A DNA stretch of 64,000 nucleotides from Clostridia bacterium (GTDB lineage Bacteria > Bacillota > Clostridia > Oscillospirales > CAG-272): positions 1 through 64,000 of the forward strand of contig JAFQFR010000056.1 in the NCBI GenBank assembly GCA_017398595.1, written 5' to 3'. Below the pieces are notes generated by a model. It saw only the letters and a program-made list of their open reading frames with translations, ran no database searches and had not been told where the DNA came from. Made by a program: the position numbers and the translations under genes. Below are positions 35,177 to 43,906 of this stretch, piece by piece; position 1 is the first letter of the stretch, and each line of letters begins with the position of its first letter.

Positions 35177-35205
35177 ATTATAACACGCAAAATTCGCGAT
35201 GTAAA
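35177..35205 (-). promoter_or_regulatory. Promoter of the ClC gene
   Basis: Minus strand TTTACA (35200-35205), 17-bp spacer, TATAAT (35177-35182), about 30 bases from the start codon. Confidence 0.8.
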
Positions 35206-35485
35206 GAGTTTTTTCCATCTGTATACTAAATCTTGCACGTTTTTTCACCGCATGTACGGCTTGCGAACAAAACAAGCGGTTGCTGTAGTAAGAGCAGTCG
35301 AAAGGAGCATTCCCCCTGAAACGCAAATGCAATATTACGGGAAAGACAGCCGAGCGCCGCACCGCACGCATCTGCAAGCTGACCGTCCGGAGCGGCATTA
35401 TTCGATCCGAACGGCAGATCCTGCATATTTTTCCACATATAACGAATTTTTATGCAATAAAATAAATTTTTATTCAAAAAAGTAC
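35206..35485. other. 280-bp spacer without a supported gene
   Basis: Short open frames exist on both strands but none has a start codon with a ribosome site. One plus-strand frame after AAAGGAG at about 35299 begins with CTG only. The A/T-rich stretch at 35440-35480 lies just upstream of the binding-protein promoter and could hold regulator sites. Confidence 0.4.
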
Positions 35486-35514
35486 TTGACATTCCCGCAA
35501 ATGCGGTGTATAAT
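35486..35514 (+). promoter_or_regulatory. Promoter of the amino-acid ABC importer operon
   Basis: TTGACA (35486-35491), 17-bp spacer, TATAAT (35509-35514): a consensus sigma-A promoter. Confidence 0.88.
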
Positions 35515-35568
35515 TATGCCATCAAATAAAAAACGGCATATGCCGAAATACGAAAAGAGGAAAATATC

Positions 35569-36426
35569 ATGAAAAAAATTCTATCTCTGATCCTCGCATC
35601 CCTGATGCTGGTATGCGCATTCGCATCCTGCTCCGATACAAAGTCGGCAGGCGTTAAGGTGATCGACATTGAGCTGACGCAGGAAGAATATGCGTTCGGC
35701 GTTGACAAGACCCAGCCCGAGCTGCTCGAGAAAGTAAACGCTTTCATCGACAAGATCATGGCAGACGGCACCTTCGATGACATCTGCAACCACTACTTCG
35801 GCGACGGCGAACCCGTTGCAGTCAAGTCCGCGACGCTGGATGCTTCCAAGGCTGACAAGCAGCTCGTCGTTGCGACCAACGCAGCATTCGAGCCCTTTGA
35901 GTACACCAACGACGGTGGTTCCACCTACTACGGCATCGACATGGAGATCGCTGCTCTGCTCGCAGAAGAGCTCGGCATGGAGCTGGTCATCAGCAACATG
36001 GACTTCGATGCAGTTTGCCTCTCCGTAGGTCAGCAGAAGTGCGACATCGCAATGGCAGGTTTGACCGTTAAGCCCGACCGTGAGGAGCATGTAACCTTCT
36101 CCAAGTCCTACTACAACGCAGCACAGAAGCTCATCGTTAAGGCTGATGACACCACCTTCGATGCTTGCAAGACCGCTGACGATGTTGTTGCCATCCTGAA
36201 CGGCTACGACAACACCGTAAAGATCGGCGTACAGAACGGCACCACCGGTCAGTTCTATGTACAGGGCGACGCAGACTGGGGCTTTGACGGCTTCAAGACC
36301 GAGTGCAAGGGTTATGCAAACGGCTCTCTCGCAGTCAACGACCTCATCAACGGCAACATCAACTTCGTTATCATTGACTCCGCTCCTGCCGCATGCATCG
36401 CAGAAGCATACAACGCAATGAACTGA
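35569..36426 (+). CDS. Amino-acid ABC transporter binding lipoprotein, circularly permuted
   Basis: A 285-residue lipoprotein with a type II signal peptide (MKKILSLILASLM...), lipobox AFASC and Cys21. It belongs to the family 3 solute-binding proteins (VVATNAAFEPFEY, YYGIDMEIAALLAEELG). The normal last beta-strand and helices (LTQEEYAFGVDK, ELLEKVNAFIDKIMADGTF, ICNHYFGDG) are at the N-terminus (residues 30-80), and the chain ends just after FVIIDSAPAA. The order is therefore circularly permuted relative to GlnH-type proteins. It should deliver a polar amino acid to the permease/ATPase encoded next. A hairpin after the stop probably makes it more abundant than its partners. Confidence 0.9.
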   Translation: MKKILSLILASLMLVCAFASCSDTKSAGVKVIDIELTQEEYAFGVDKTQPELLEKVNAFIDKIMADGTFDDICNHYFGDGEPVAVKSATLDASKADKQLVVATNAAFEPFEYTNDGGSTYYGIDMEIAALLAEELGMELVISNMDFDAVCLSVGQQKCDIAMAGLTVKPDREEHVTFSKSYYNAAQKLIVKADDTTFDACKTADDVVAILNGYDNTVKIGVQNGTTGQFYVQGDADWGFDGFKTECKGYANGSLAVNDLINGNINFVIIDSAPAACIAEAYNAMN

Positions 36427-36455
36427 TCGTACAAAATCACATACGATAACACCCT

Positions 36456-36481
36456 ACTCTCCCGATTTTCGTCGGGAGAGT
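36456..36481 (+). terminator. Intra-operon hairpin after the binding-protein gene
   Basis: A 10-bp stem (36456-36465 with 36472-36481) with a short T/G tail; likely partial termination or mRNA 3-prime stabilisation. Confidence 0.75.
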
Positions 36482-36506
36482 TTGTGTGTTTTCAAGAAAG
36501 GTGCAA

Positions 36507-37217
36507 ATGGGAAGTTTTGCTAAAAAAGTAGATACATTTCTGACCGCGTTTATCGACAACGGCGGCTATGTATCCGTTCTGGAAGGCCTGAAAAACACGA
36601 TGATCATCGCCGTGTTCGGCTTGATCATCGGCATTTTGATCGGTACCGTGATCGCAACCGTCCGCGTGCTGCCGAAATACAAGACCCTGCCGAGAGTACT
36701 GGACGCGATCTGCTCGTTCTATGTCGGACTGTTCCGCGGTACGCCGATCGTCGTACAGCTTTTGGTATTTTACTATGTACTTCTGCCGCTGATGGGCGTG
36801 CATATGTCGAGCCTGTATGTATCGGTCATTGTTTTCGGTCTCAACAGCGGCGCATACATCTCCGAGATCATGCGCAGCGGTATCCAGTCGGTCGATCACG
36901 GACAAATGGAAGCGGGACGCGCTGTCGGTCTGTCGTTCGGCACGACGATGCTGAACATCGTGATCCCGCAGGCAGTCAAGAACATTCTCCCCACCCTCGG
37001 CAATGAGTTTATCGCACTGATCAAGGAGACCTCGGTCGTATCCTTCGTAGGTGCGTCCGACCTCTATAAGGCGTTCAACATGATCGGTACCAACTCCTAC
37101 GAGTTCATGGTGCCCTACCTCGTGATGGCGCTGATCTATATTGCGATCGTTATGCTGATCACGCTCGGCATTAAACTGATGGAAAGGGGACTGAGAAAAA
37201 GTGATAGACGTAGTTAA
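36507..37217 (+). CDS. Amino-acid ABC transporter permease
   Basis: A 236-residue His/Glu/Gln/Arg-type permease. Membrane helices lie at about 28-50, 65-90, 95-115, 155-180 and 195-225. The EAA loop reads [22 protein letters not shown], here around residues 137-158, and contacts the ATPase. The start at 36507 has AAAGG 6-7 bases upstream; an in-frame GTG 21 bases earlier lacks a site. It overlaps the ATPase gene by 17 bases. Polar amino-acid uptake, possibly cystine or glutamine; specificity is not decidable. Confidence 0.92.
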   Translation: MGSFAKKVDTFLTAFIDNGGYVSVLEGLKNTMIIAVFGLIIGILIGTVIATVRVLPKYKTLPRVLDAICSFYVGLFRGTPIVVQLLVFYYVLLPLMGVHMSSLYVSVIVFGLNSGAYISEIMRSGIQSVDHGQMEAGRAVGLSFGTTMLNIVIPQAVKNILPTLGNEFIALIKETSVVSFVGASDLYKAFNMIGTNSYEFMVPYLVMALIYIAIVMLITLGIKLMERGLRKSDRRS

Positions 37218-37995
37218 CCTGCAAAAGAGCTTTGGCAAGGTCGAAGTGCTCAAAGGTATCGACATCACGATTAACAAGGGCGACATCGTCTGTGTCATCG
37301 GCCCCTCGGGCAGCGGCAAGAGCACATTTCTGCGCTGTCTCAACTGCATGGAAGACCCCACAGGCGGACAGATCATTTTTAATGGCGTAAACATCGCAGA
37401 CATGCATGTGGACATCAACCTCCACCGCCGCAAAATGGGTATGGTATTCCAACAGTTCAACCTGTTCAACAACAAGACCGTTCTGCAGAACATCATGCTT
37501 GCGCCTGTGCACATCGGCAAGACCGAATTGCGTAAAGCAAAGTGGCACAACCTGTTCCATAAGGACAAGGTCGAGATCACGACCACCAAGGCGCAGATCG
37601 TCGCAGATGCAAAGGAAAACGCCATGCAGCTCCTCCGCCGTATCGGACTCGAGGACAAGGCGAATGTCTACCCCTCCACCCTGTCGGGCGGTCAGAAACA
37701 GCGCGTAGCGATCATCCGCGCCATGGCGATGAATCCCGACGTCATCCTGTTTGACGAGCCGACAAGCGCACTCGACCCCGAAATGGTCGGCGAGGTACTC
37801 GACCTGATGAAGTCGCTTGCCAAAGAAGGACTGACCATGGTCATCGTCACGCACGAAATGGGCTTTGCCCGCGAGGTTGCCAACCGCGTCATCTTCATCG
37901 ACGAGGGCAAGATTCTCGAAGAAGCGCCCCCCGAAGAATTCTTCGGCAACCCCAAAAATCCAAGACTCAAAGACTTTTTGTCGAAAGTATTATAA
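37201..37995 (+). CDS. Amino-acid ABC transporter ATP-binding protein
   Basis: A 264-residue ATPase. Walker A is GPSGSGKST, the signature LSGGQKQR, Walker [15 protein letters not shown] and the H-loop VTHEMGF. A roughly 20-residue insertion after the Q-loop region ([20 protein letters not shown], about 102-121) is longer than in GlnQ. GTG start at 37201, overlapping the permease end, with AGGGGA upstream. It energises the importer with the preceding two genes. A terminator follows at once. Confidence 0.94.
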   Translation: MIDVVNLQKSFGKVEVLKGIDITINKGDIVCVIGPSGSGKSTFLRCLNCMEDPTGGQIIFNGVNIADMHVDINLHRRKMGMVFQQFNLFNNKTVLQNIMLAPVHIGKTELRKAKWHNLFHKDKVEITTTKAQIVADAKENAMQLLRRIGLEDKANVYPSTLSGGQKQRVAIIRAMAMNPDVILFDEPTSALDPEMVGEVLDLMKSLAKEGLTMVIVTHEMGFAREVANRVIFIDEGKILEEAPPEEFFGNPKNPRLKDFLSKVL

Positions 37996-38002
37996 GACAA
38001 GC

Positions 38003-38035
38003 AAAACAGGCATCCCATGCGGGATGCCTGTTTTT
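38003..38035. terminator. Bidirectional terminator between importer operon and histidine kinase
   Basis: Stem CAGGCATCCC (38007-38016) with GGGATGCCTG (38021-38030), flanked by A and T runs; serves the convergent operons. Confidence 0.92.
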
Positions 38036-38043
38036 GCTATTAT

Positions 38044-39501
38044 TTACAGTTCAAACCAGAACGTACTGCCCTTACCAAGCTCGCTTTCTACGCCGTAGGC
38101 AGCGCCGTGCGCCTCCAAAATACCCTTGACGATCGAAAGACCGAGTCCCGTACCGGTGACGGCGCGCTTATGCACTTTATCCACCTTGTAGTAGCGGTCA
38201 AAGATCAGTGGCAGATCCTCTTTGGCAATACCCTCGCCGTGGTCGATGACCTCTACGCGCTTGCGTCCGCTTTCCGTCACCGTGAGCCGCAGAATGACCG
38301 TTTTGTCCTCGCCCGCGTAGTTGATCGCGTTGTTGGTGAGGTTGTAAATCACCTGCAGAATGCGCTTCTTGTCACAGGTAACAAAGGTCGGACCCACGCT
38401 CTCGTACACGAAGGTGTACTCCTTGCCCACCATCAGTTTGCGGTAACGCTCCACCGTTTCGAGAATCAAGAAATCGAGGTCAACGCTTTCCGTCTCCATC
38501 TTCTGCGCACCGCTCTGGTACTTGGAAAGATCGATCAGATCGCTGACCAGCGAGGAAAGCCGCGCAGTCTCGTCCAAAACCACCTGCATGTTCTCGGGCG
38601 TGTTCTCCCCCTCCATATCGCGCATCATCTCGCAGTATCCCGTGATCAACGTCAGCGGCGTGCGCAGGTCGTGCGAAATGTTGGCGATCAACTCTTTCTG
38701 CATCTGATCGGTTCGCTTGAGATCCTGTGCGGTTTTGTTCAGTGTATCCGACAGCTCATAGATCTCCCGGTAGCTCTCCCCTGTAAACTGCACATCATAC
38801 TCGCCCTGCGTCAGCTTCTTCGCAGCGCGGTTGACGTCCGCGATCGGCTGAGAAAGATTCTTGGAAAGTGCATTTGCCATCAGCCCCGCAACGATCAAAA
38901 GGATCATCGAAACGATGAAGAGCTGCAGGATCAGCACGCCCTTGATCATGTTCACGGGCGAGATCGCCGCGTCAAACAGCATGATCAGAGCGCCGTCCGC
39001 CGTATCCTTTACCGAAACATACAAAATGCGGTCGCGCACATTATATCGGAACGCAAACGGCGAAGATTTTTCTTCGTTGCCTTGAAATCCGGTAAGTCCC
39101 GCGCGGTGAAAATATTCGCCGCCGCTTGCCACCGCCTTTTGATACAGTTCGTTGAGCGTTTTATCATCCACCACATGGATGATACATCCGCCGCCGACGT
39201 CAGCCGTGGTGACCAATCTGCCGTCCGGGCCGAATACGCTGATGCAGAACTCGTTGTTCAGCGCCGTGGCGTATACATTCTGCGCAAAATTCGCATCATC
39301 CACCGTGTACAGCGCTTCGATCTGCACGGCGGCAGAGGTCATGCGGTTTTTGGTGATCTGATAAAAGAACGTATCCAGCATCAACACCTGAAAGCCCCAG
39401 AGCAGGATCAGCGCCGTCAGCACAAAGGCGGAAAGGATCGCAAACAGCTTTGCGCGCATCTTCATCGGACGATGCGCGCGATATGTTTTATTAGTTTCCA
39501 T
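38044..39501 (-). CDS. Sensor histidine kinase
   Basis: A 485-residue membrane kinase. TM1 is about residues 19-41, an extracytoplasmic sensor runs about 42-187, and TM2 about 188-210. HAMP is about 210-262 (LSQPIADVNRAAKKLTQGEYD). HisKA follows with phospho-acceptor His277 in NISHDLRTPLT. The HATPase_c domain ends the protein with N, G1 and G2 boxes (NNAINYAGE, DHGEGI, GTGLGLSIV). It phosphorylates the OmpR-type regulator encoded just upstream, whose 3-prime end it overlaps by 11 bases. The start has no strong ribosome site, consistent with coupling. The signal is unknown. Confidence 0.92.
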   Translation of the reverse strand: METNKTYRAHRPMKMRAKLFAILSAFVLTALILLWGFQVLMLDTFFYQITKNRMTSAAVQIEALYTVDDANFAQNVYATALNNEFCISVFGPDGRLVTTADVGGGCIIHVVDDKTLNELYQKAVASGGEYFHRAGLTGFQGNEEKSSPFAFRYNVRDRILYVSVKDTADGALIMLFDAAISPVNMIKGVLILQLFIVSMILLIVAGLMANALSKNLSQPIADVNRAAKKLTQGEYDVQFTGESYREIYELSDTLNKTAQDLKRTDQMQKELIANISHDLRTPLTLITGYCEMMRDMEGENTPENMQVVLDETARLSSLVSDLIDLSKYQSGAQKMETESVDLDFLILETVERYRKLMVGKEYTFVYESVGPTFVTCDKKRILQVIYNLTNNAINYAGEDKTVILRLTVTESGRKRVEVIDHGEGIAKEDLPLIFDRYYKVDKVHKRAVTGTGLGLSIVKGILEAHGAAYGVESELGKGSTFWFEL

Positions 39502-40171
39502 CGCTGTACCGATAGCCAACGCCGCGAAGCGTTACAATGTACTCGCTGTATTTGCCGAGGCTCTTGCGCAGCAGCTTGATGTGCGTATCCAGCGTGCGGT
39601 CGCCGCCGAAAAAGTCGTAGCCCCAGACCTTGTTGATCAGCTTTTCGCGCGTCAGCGCAATGTCCTTGTTTTTGATCATGTAGAACAGCAGATCATACTC
39701 CTTCGGGGAGAGCCCGACTTCCTCGCCGTCCACATATACGCGGCGCGCCGTAAAGTTGACTTCCAGCCCCTCGCTCTTGTAAATGTCGATCTCGGGCTGC
39801 ACCTCGTTCTTCTGCGAGCGCTTCATGATCGCCTCTACGCGCAGCATCAGCTCCTTGGGCGAAAAGGGCTTGACCACATAGTCGTCCACGCCCAGCTCAA
39901 AGCCGTTGATCTTGTCGTATTCCTCACCGCGCGCCGACAGCATCAAAATCGGCACGTCCGAATGCTTGCGGATCTCGCGGCAGGCAGAAAAGCCGTCGAG
40001 ATTCGGCATCATAATATCCATGATGATCACATCGTAGGTATTCTCGCGGCATTTTTCGACAGCTTCCATGCCGTCCGTGGCAAAATCCACCGCGTGCCCC
40101 TCAAATTTTGCATATTTACCGATCAGCTCGCGGATCTTTTCTTCGTCATCTACTACTAAAATCTTGTACAT
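39491..40171 (-). CDS. OmpR-family response regulator
   Basis: A 226-residue regulator. The receiver domain (1-120) has the acidic pocket VVDDEEK, phospho-acceptor Asp52 in IIMDIMMPNLDG, and Lys in VVKPFSPKEL. A winged helix (about 130-226) carries LSPKEYDLLFYMIKN and RTLDTHIKLLRKSLG, ending in GVGYRY. It is the partner of the histidine kinase. Targets are unknown; HtrA lies immediately upstream on the same strand and an envelope-stress role would fit, but this is inference. Confidence 0.94.
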   Translation of the reverse strand: MYKILVVDDEEKIRELIGKYAKFEGHAVDFATDGMEAVEKCRENTYDVIIMDIMMPNLDGFSACREIRKHSDVPILMLSARGEEYDKINGFELGVDDYVVKPFSPKELMLRVEAIMKRSQKNEVQPEIDIYKSEGLEVNFTARRVYVDGEEVGLSPKEYDLLFYMIKNKDIALTREKLINKVWGYDFFGGDRTLDTHIKLLRKSLGKYSEYIVTLRGVGYRYSDGN

Positions 40172-40207
40172 ATGTTGTCTCCTGTTTTGCTGTCCGAATG
40201 CAGCACC

Positions 40208-40268
40208 GATTTTCGCCGCAGGCGAAAATCTTCCTTACCTCTTCACTATTCACTCTTCTCTTTTCACT
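40208..40268. repeat. Dispersed repeat, copy B (TTCACT family)
   Basis: Hairpin GATTTTCGCC (40208-40217) with GGCGAAAATC (40221-40230), followed by TTACCTCTTCACTATTCACT. Same design as 5511-5575 and 55783-55842. Confidence 0.6.
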
Positions 40269-40272
40269 CTAC

Positions 40273-40300
40273 AAAAAGCCCCTTTGCAAAGGGGCTTTTT
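40273..40300 (-). terminator. HtrA gene terminator
   Basis: A 28-bp perfect palindrome (AAAAAGCCCCTTTG and its complement) directly after the stop at 40308, with T run on the minus strand. Confidence 0.88.
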
Positions 40301-40307
40301 GACATGC

Positions 40308-41573
40308 TTAGTTGGTTTCCGTTTTCAGCTCGATCTTGGTCTCCACGGGTTTATCCTCGATCAGCGTAACCGACAGTTCGGTATACTGACCGCCGCGAAC
40401 GACCGTTACATTGACGGTATCGCCGACATTGTAGCTCTGGATCGCACTCTTGAGGTTTGCGGCATTCTGCACCTCATAATCGCCGAAGCGAACGATGCGG
40501 TCGCCGTTCTCGAGGGGCGTCTCGCCGCCGTCATACACATAAATGCCGTACGAGGAAACGCGATAACGCATCAGATCCATGTAGTCGTCGATCTCGATAT
40601 AGGAAATACCAATGGCGGGACGACCGCTGACATAACCGTTTTTGAGCAGCTCCTGTGCGACCTCGTGCGCATAGTTGATCGGGATCACAAAGCCGAGTCC
40701 CTCGATCGCATCGCCGTAGGACTTTGCATTGACGATGGCGATCAGCTCGCCGTTCATGTTGAACAGACCGCCGCCGCTGTTGCCGGGGTTAATGGCTGCA
40801 TTGGTCTGCAGCAGCTGCATTTTCTGCCCGTCGATTGTGATCTCACGGTCAAGCGCGCTGATGATACCGTTGGTTACGCTGCCGCCGAGCGAGCCGAGCG
40901 GGTTACCGATCGCCAGCACTTCTTCGCCGACTGCCAGCTTGGAGCTGTCGCCGATGGTCGCATAGGGCAGACCCGTTGCATCGACCTTCAGCACTGCGAT
41001 GTCGCTCTGCGAGTCGGTGCCGATGAGCACTGCCTCGTACTCGGTACCGGTCGTCAGACGAACCGTGATCTTGGAAGCGCCTTCAATCACATGGTTATTG
41101 GTAATGATATAGCCGTCCGTGCTGATGATTACGCCGCTGCCCGCGCCGCTCTCCACATACTGCTGGAAGTAAGAGTGGTTGGAAACGATCTCGGTCGTGA
41201 TCTCGACGACCGTGGGCTTCGCCTTCTCTGCAACGGCGGTGTAAGTGCCCTTGGAAACACTGCTCGATACATCCGCGGATGCGATCTGCGAACCGAGTGC
41301 AGAAGGCAGTGCTACCGTGGTCTGCGGAGCATTTTCCACAGGAGCGGTACCGTTGTCGCGCACGAGATATGCGCCGAGCGCGCCGCTGCCGATGGAAACG
41401 CCGACGACCAGAATGCCCGCCGCGAGCGTTTTCAGCACTTTGCCCTTCTTCTTCGGCGGCTGCGGTGCAGGCGTGGGAGCGTCATTTTTAAAAGAAACGG
41501 TGATGGGCGTACTGCTCGAACGCTCACCCGTTTGCGAATAACTGCTTTCGGAATTGAAATTGAATTCTGCCAT
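40308..41573 (-). CDS. HtrA/DegP-like membrane-anchored serine protease
   Basis: A 421-residue S1C protease. A cytoplasmic Pro/Ser-rich N-terminus (1-45) precedes one membrane anchor (about 46-70). The trypsin-like domain (about 110-300) carries His161 (TNNHV), Asp191 (SDIAV) and Ser266 (GNSGGGL). A single PDZ domain (about 310-405) follows. It degrades or refolds misfolded proteins at the outer face of the membrane. The start at 41573 lies 8-9 bases after GGAGGG. Single-gene unit with terminator. Confidence 0.94.
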   Translation of the reverse strand: MAEFNFNSESSYSQTGERSSSTPITVSFKNDAPTPAPQPPKKKGKVLKTLAAGILVVGVSIGSGALGAYLVRDNGTAPVENAPQTTVALPSALGSQIASADVSSSVSKGTYTAVAEKAKPTVVEITTEIVSNHSYFQQYVESGAGSGVIISTDGYIITNNHVIEGASKITVRLTTGTEYEAVLIGTDSQSDIAVLKVDATGLPYATIGDSSKLAVGEEVLAIGNPLGSLGGSVTNGIISALDREITIDGQKMQLLQTNAAINPGNSGGGLFNMNGELIAIVNAKSYGDAIEGLGFVIPINYAHEVAQELLKNGYVSGRPAIGISYIEIDDYMDLMRYRVSSYGIYVYDGGETPLENGDRIVRFGDYEVQNAANLKSAIQSYNVGDTVNVTVVRGGQYTELSVTLIEDKPVETKIELKTETN

Positions 41574-41677
41574 GATTCAAACCCTCCGTGATGATGTATT
41601 GTTTTACTGTACTCAGTATAAAACGCCAATGTGATGCTTTTATGAATACAGGTTTAAATTATACTGAATTTTTGCGG

Positions 41678-42097
41678 TTATCTGTTTTTTAAAGCATCCA
41701 AGTAGTTCTGCAAAATGATCTCGGCGGAAAGCGTGTCCACCACATCCTTGCGCTTTTGCCCGCGCGTGTCGGTCATGTTGAGGATGCGGTGCGCCGCCAT
41801 CGTGGAAACGCGCTCGTCCAAAAAGACGATCTCCGCTTCCGTCATCGGACGCAGGAGCTCTGCAAAGGCACGGATCTTGTCCGCGCTCGCGCCCTCGCTG
41901 CCATCCATATTTTTCGGCAGACCGATGACAATTATACCTGCGCCGCGCTCTGCGGCAACCGCGGCAACTTTTTTTGCCGTTGCGCGCATGCCGCCCTCAC
42001 GGATCGTGCCAAGTCCGCTCGCCAAAAAGCGGTTCTCATCCGACAAAGCAAGCCCCGTCCGCACATCACCATAGTCCACTCCGAGTATTCTCTGCAT
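41678..42097 (-). CDS. ruvX: Putative pre-16S rRNA nuclease / Holliday junction resolvase YqgF
   Basis: A 139-residue RNase H-fold protein. The opening ILGVDYGDVRTGLALSD holds the first catalytic Asp, FLDERVSTMAA the middle acidic residue, and KKDV/KRKDVVDTLSAEIIL the last. The family matures 16S rRNA 5-prime ends. Length is normal. Terminator and toxin-antitoxin genes lie upstream on the same strand but are separated by about 115 bp. Confidence 0.92.
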   Translation of the reverse strand: MQRILGVDYGDVRTGLALSDENRFLASGLGTIREGGMRATAKKVAAVAAERGAGIIVIGLPKNMDGSEGASADKIRAFAELLRPMTEAEIVFLDERVSTMAAHRILNMTDTRGQKRKDVVDTLSAEIILQNYLDALKNR

Positions 42098-42176
42098 AAA
42101 GATTGTCCTTTCCTGATTGCATTGCTTTTATATACAGTATATAAGATGGAAATTAAAATTTCAATACACCATACAA

Positions 42177-42207
42177 AAATAACGCAGGTATATTTCCTGC
42201 GTTATTT
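42177..42207 (-). terminator. Terminator of the RelE-type module
   Basis: Stem AAATAACGCAGG (42177-42188) with CCTGCGTTATTT (42196-42207), six bases after the antitoxin stop. Confidence 0.88.
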
Positions 42208-42212
42208 AAAAG

Positions 42213-42434
42213 TTATAGCGCCATGCGGTCAAGATTTTCCCAATCGATGTCTCCTTCATCCATAAAACCGCTTTTTTCAGCCTGCGCAATTTGCTTTGCT
42301 TCTTCTTCGGTCACTTTTGTGAAATCCGGATCCCATGCAAGCACCAGTTTTTTTATAATTTCGTAGGCAAGGTTCTTGTCTTGTTCCGGTAGCATATCGA
42401 TGAGCCGAGCCGCATCCATCGCGATATTAGACAT
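42213..42434 (-). CDS. Putative antitoxin of a RelE-type module
   Basis: A 73-residue acidic protein. The N-terminus (MSNIAMDAARLIDMLPEQD) is helical and the C-terminus is strongly acidic (DEGDIDWENL), as in antitoxins that wrap their toxin. It starts 12 bases after the toxin gene. No classical DNA-binding motif is obvious. The assignment rests mostly on position; sequence family not recognised. Confidence 0.65.
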   Translation of the reverse strand: MSNIAMDAARLIDMLPEQDKNLAYEIIKKLVLAWDPDFTKVTEEEAKQIAQAEKSGFMDEGDIDWENLDRMAL

Positions 42435-42446
42435 AGCATTCCCTCC

Positions 42447-42707
42447 TTATTTGTAAATATCTCCTCGATTTCCTATATCGATAATAAACAGTATCTCGAT
42501 TTCGTTTTCCTGCCCGTATTTATAGATCACACGCCAAGTGCCAACGCGAAGCCGTTTTCTGTTATCCGAAAAGCCTTGCATCACTTTTATATCGCCAACC
42601 GGCGGTTCAAGCGTTAAGCCGTTGATCGCTTCTCTGATTCGCGCAACCGATTTTTTATCCAATTTACTCAAGAATTTCAAAGAATCCTTAGAATATCGAA
42701 TAATCAT
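42447..42707 (-). CDS. RelE/ParE-type toxin
   Basis: An 86-residue basic protein with the RelE-superfamily layout: MIIRYSKDSLKFLSKLDKK helix pair, the KVMQGFSDNRKRLRVGTWRVIYKY strand block (residues about 41-64) and a final ILFIIDIGNRGDIYK strand. By family it is a ribosome-dependent mRNA interferase. The gene precedes its antitoxin, the less common higBA-like order. A TTGACT -35 lies near 42767-42772. Confidence 0.82.
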   Translation of the reverse strand: MIIRYSKDSLKFLSKLDKKSVARIREAINGLTLEPPVGDIKVMQGFSDNRKRLRVGTWRVIYKYGQENEIEILFIIDIGNRGDIYK

Positions 42708-42818
42708 AACATAACTCCATTGCTCAGTATATGTTTTCTAATATTATCTTAACATATTATCGAGCAAAGTCAATGTCTTTTTCCCGATTTTTGCGTGAAT
42801 AAATGCTTAAATATCCTA

Positions 42819-43889
42819 TCATTTTCTCTCAAACGCAATTGCCGCAAGATCCGGCCAAAGCGACTCGGCTTTTCCTTTTATGACAGCAATATCCCTTTGC
42901 GGAATATCGGCAAACAGCTCAATCGTCAGCTTGCGGTTCTTCTTTTTCCACTTGCCAACGATTCGACCGTCGAGCATTAAGGACGGCATCACGATGCCAG
43001 CAAGGTTAAAAATTGCGCGTATGTTCTCGGGTATGAGATACAGGCTTTCTTTTTTCTCATATCCCAGCATCAACTGATCAAATCCCGAGAGAAACAGACA
43101 TCTCGGAATGTTCCCTGTATAGGATTTACCGTTTTCGATATAGTAATAAGTCTTGCCGTTGCATTCGGTCGCGGTGACAGGCAGCTCTGTGAGCCACGCT
43201 TTTACCTGCGCCGCGGTAGCATGGAAGAAATACATCGCATCATGGATCGTCGCAGGCGCAATGTTGGTGAAATATCGCCTTGCGATCTCAAGATTGGCTG
43301 CATCCTCGGGAATGGGCGTAAACATCGGTGACAGGCAGTATGCCTTCTTCTCCTGCACGACATAGTTCATAAACCCGCGTTCACACAAATCGCGAATGCC
43401 TCCGCCCCATTGGTCAAACATGGCGGATTCTTCGAGCTCGGTCATCCCCGCTTCGCGGCAGATCTGCTTCAGCTCATCCCGCGTATACGTGTCGTTTTCC
43501 AATGCCTGTAAGATCACATGTGCATACAGCCGCTGCCTTTCGGGTGAAAGCGCCCAGCACTGCTTGTAAGTACCGTCGAGCTTTTTCCAGGTCGAATACC
43601 CACTCCAATTGTCATTGCGATAGTTTTTCCCACTGTCGCAATGCTTGAACAGCGCAAGATCCTCTTCGGCAAACACATGTACCGTCCCGCGAACCGTCCA
43701 GTTTTTGACTAAACCGTCCGCCACGGTCGCATCGTCATACTCGGTGCAGCGAATTTTCAGCGAATGCATCGCATTCACTATAAACTGTGCCTGTATGCCG
43801 CAGAGGTCACGCACCACTGTCATTTTGTCCGCAGGCGTAATCAAGTATTGATTCGTCAGCTGCCGAAGTTTGAGTTCTTCTAAAGTCAT
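42819..43889 (-). CDS. Winged-helix DNA-binding protein, AlkZ-like
   Basis: A 356-residue protein of the HTH_42/AlkZ-like family (PF06224). The Q-x-Q motif that in AlkZ serves interstrand-crosslink glycosylase activity is seen as GIQAQF (Gln33, Gln35). The C-terminal block LMLDGRIVGKW is typical of the family. It may be a DNA glycosylase or a regulator; family members differ. It lies 17 bases after a small NTPase gene, in a cluster with two toxin-antitoxin pairs. Confidence 0.8.
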   Translation of the reverse strand: MTLEELKLRQLTNQYLITPADKMTVVRDLCGIQAQFIVNAMHSLKIRCTEYDDATVADGLVKNWTVRGTVHVFAEEDLALFKHCDSGKNYRNDNWSGYSTWKKLDGTYKQCWALSPERQRLYAHVILQALENDTYTRDELKQICREAGMTELEESAMFDQWGGGIRDLCERGFMNYVVQEKKAYCLSPMFTPIPEDAANLEIARRYFTNIAPATIHDAMYFFHATAAQVKAWLTELPVTATECNGKTYYYIENGKSYTGNIPRCLFLSGFDQLMLGYEKKESLYLIPENIRAIFNLAGIVMPSLMLDGRIVGKWKKKNRKLTIELFADIPQRDIAVIKGKAESLWPDLAAIAFERK

Positions 43890-43906
43890 CGCGTTACCTC
43901 GCTATC

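Noticed and set aside
35299..35465. Small plus-strand ORF after AAAGGAG
   Set aside because: It would need a CTG start and has no promoter or recognisable product.
35147..35485. Fluoride or other riboswitch upstream of the ClC gene
   Set aside because: The promoter at 35177-35205 leaves only about 30 bases of leader, and no fluoride aptamer motif is visible.
37681..37710. Second ATPase that might energise the operon at 50-57 kb
   Set aside because: This ATPase belongs by overlap and family to the polar amino-acid importer and is 13 kb away on the other strand.
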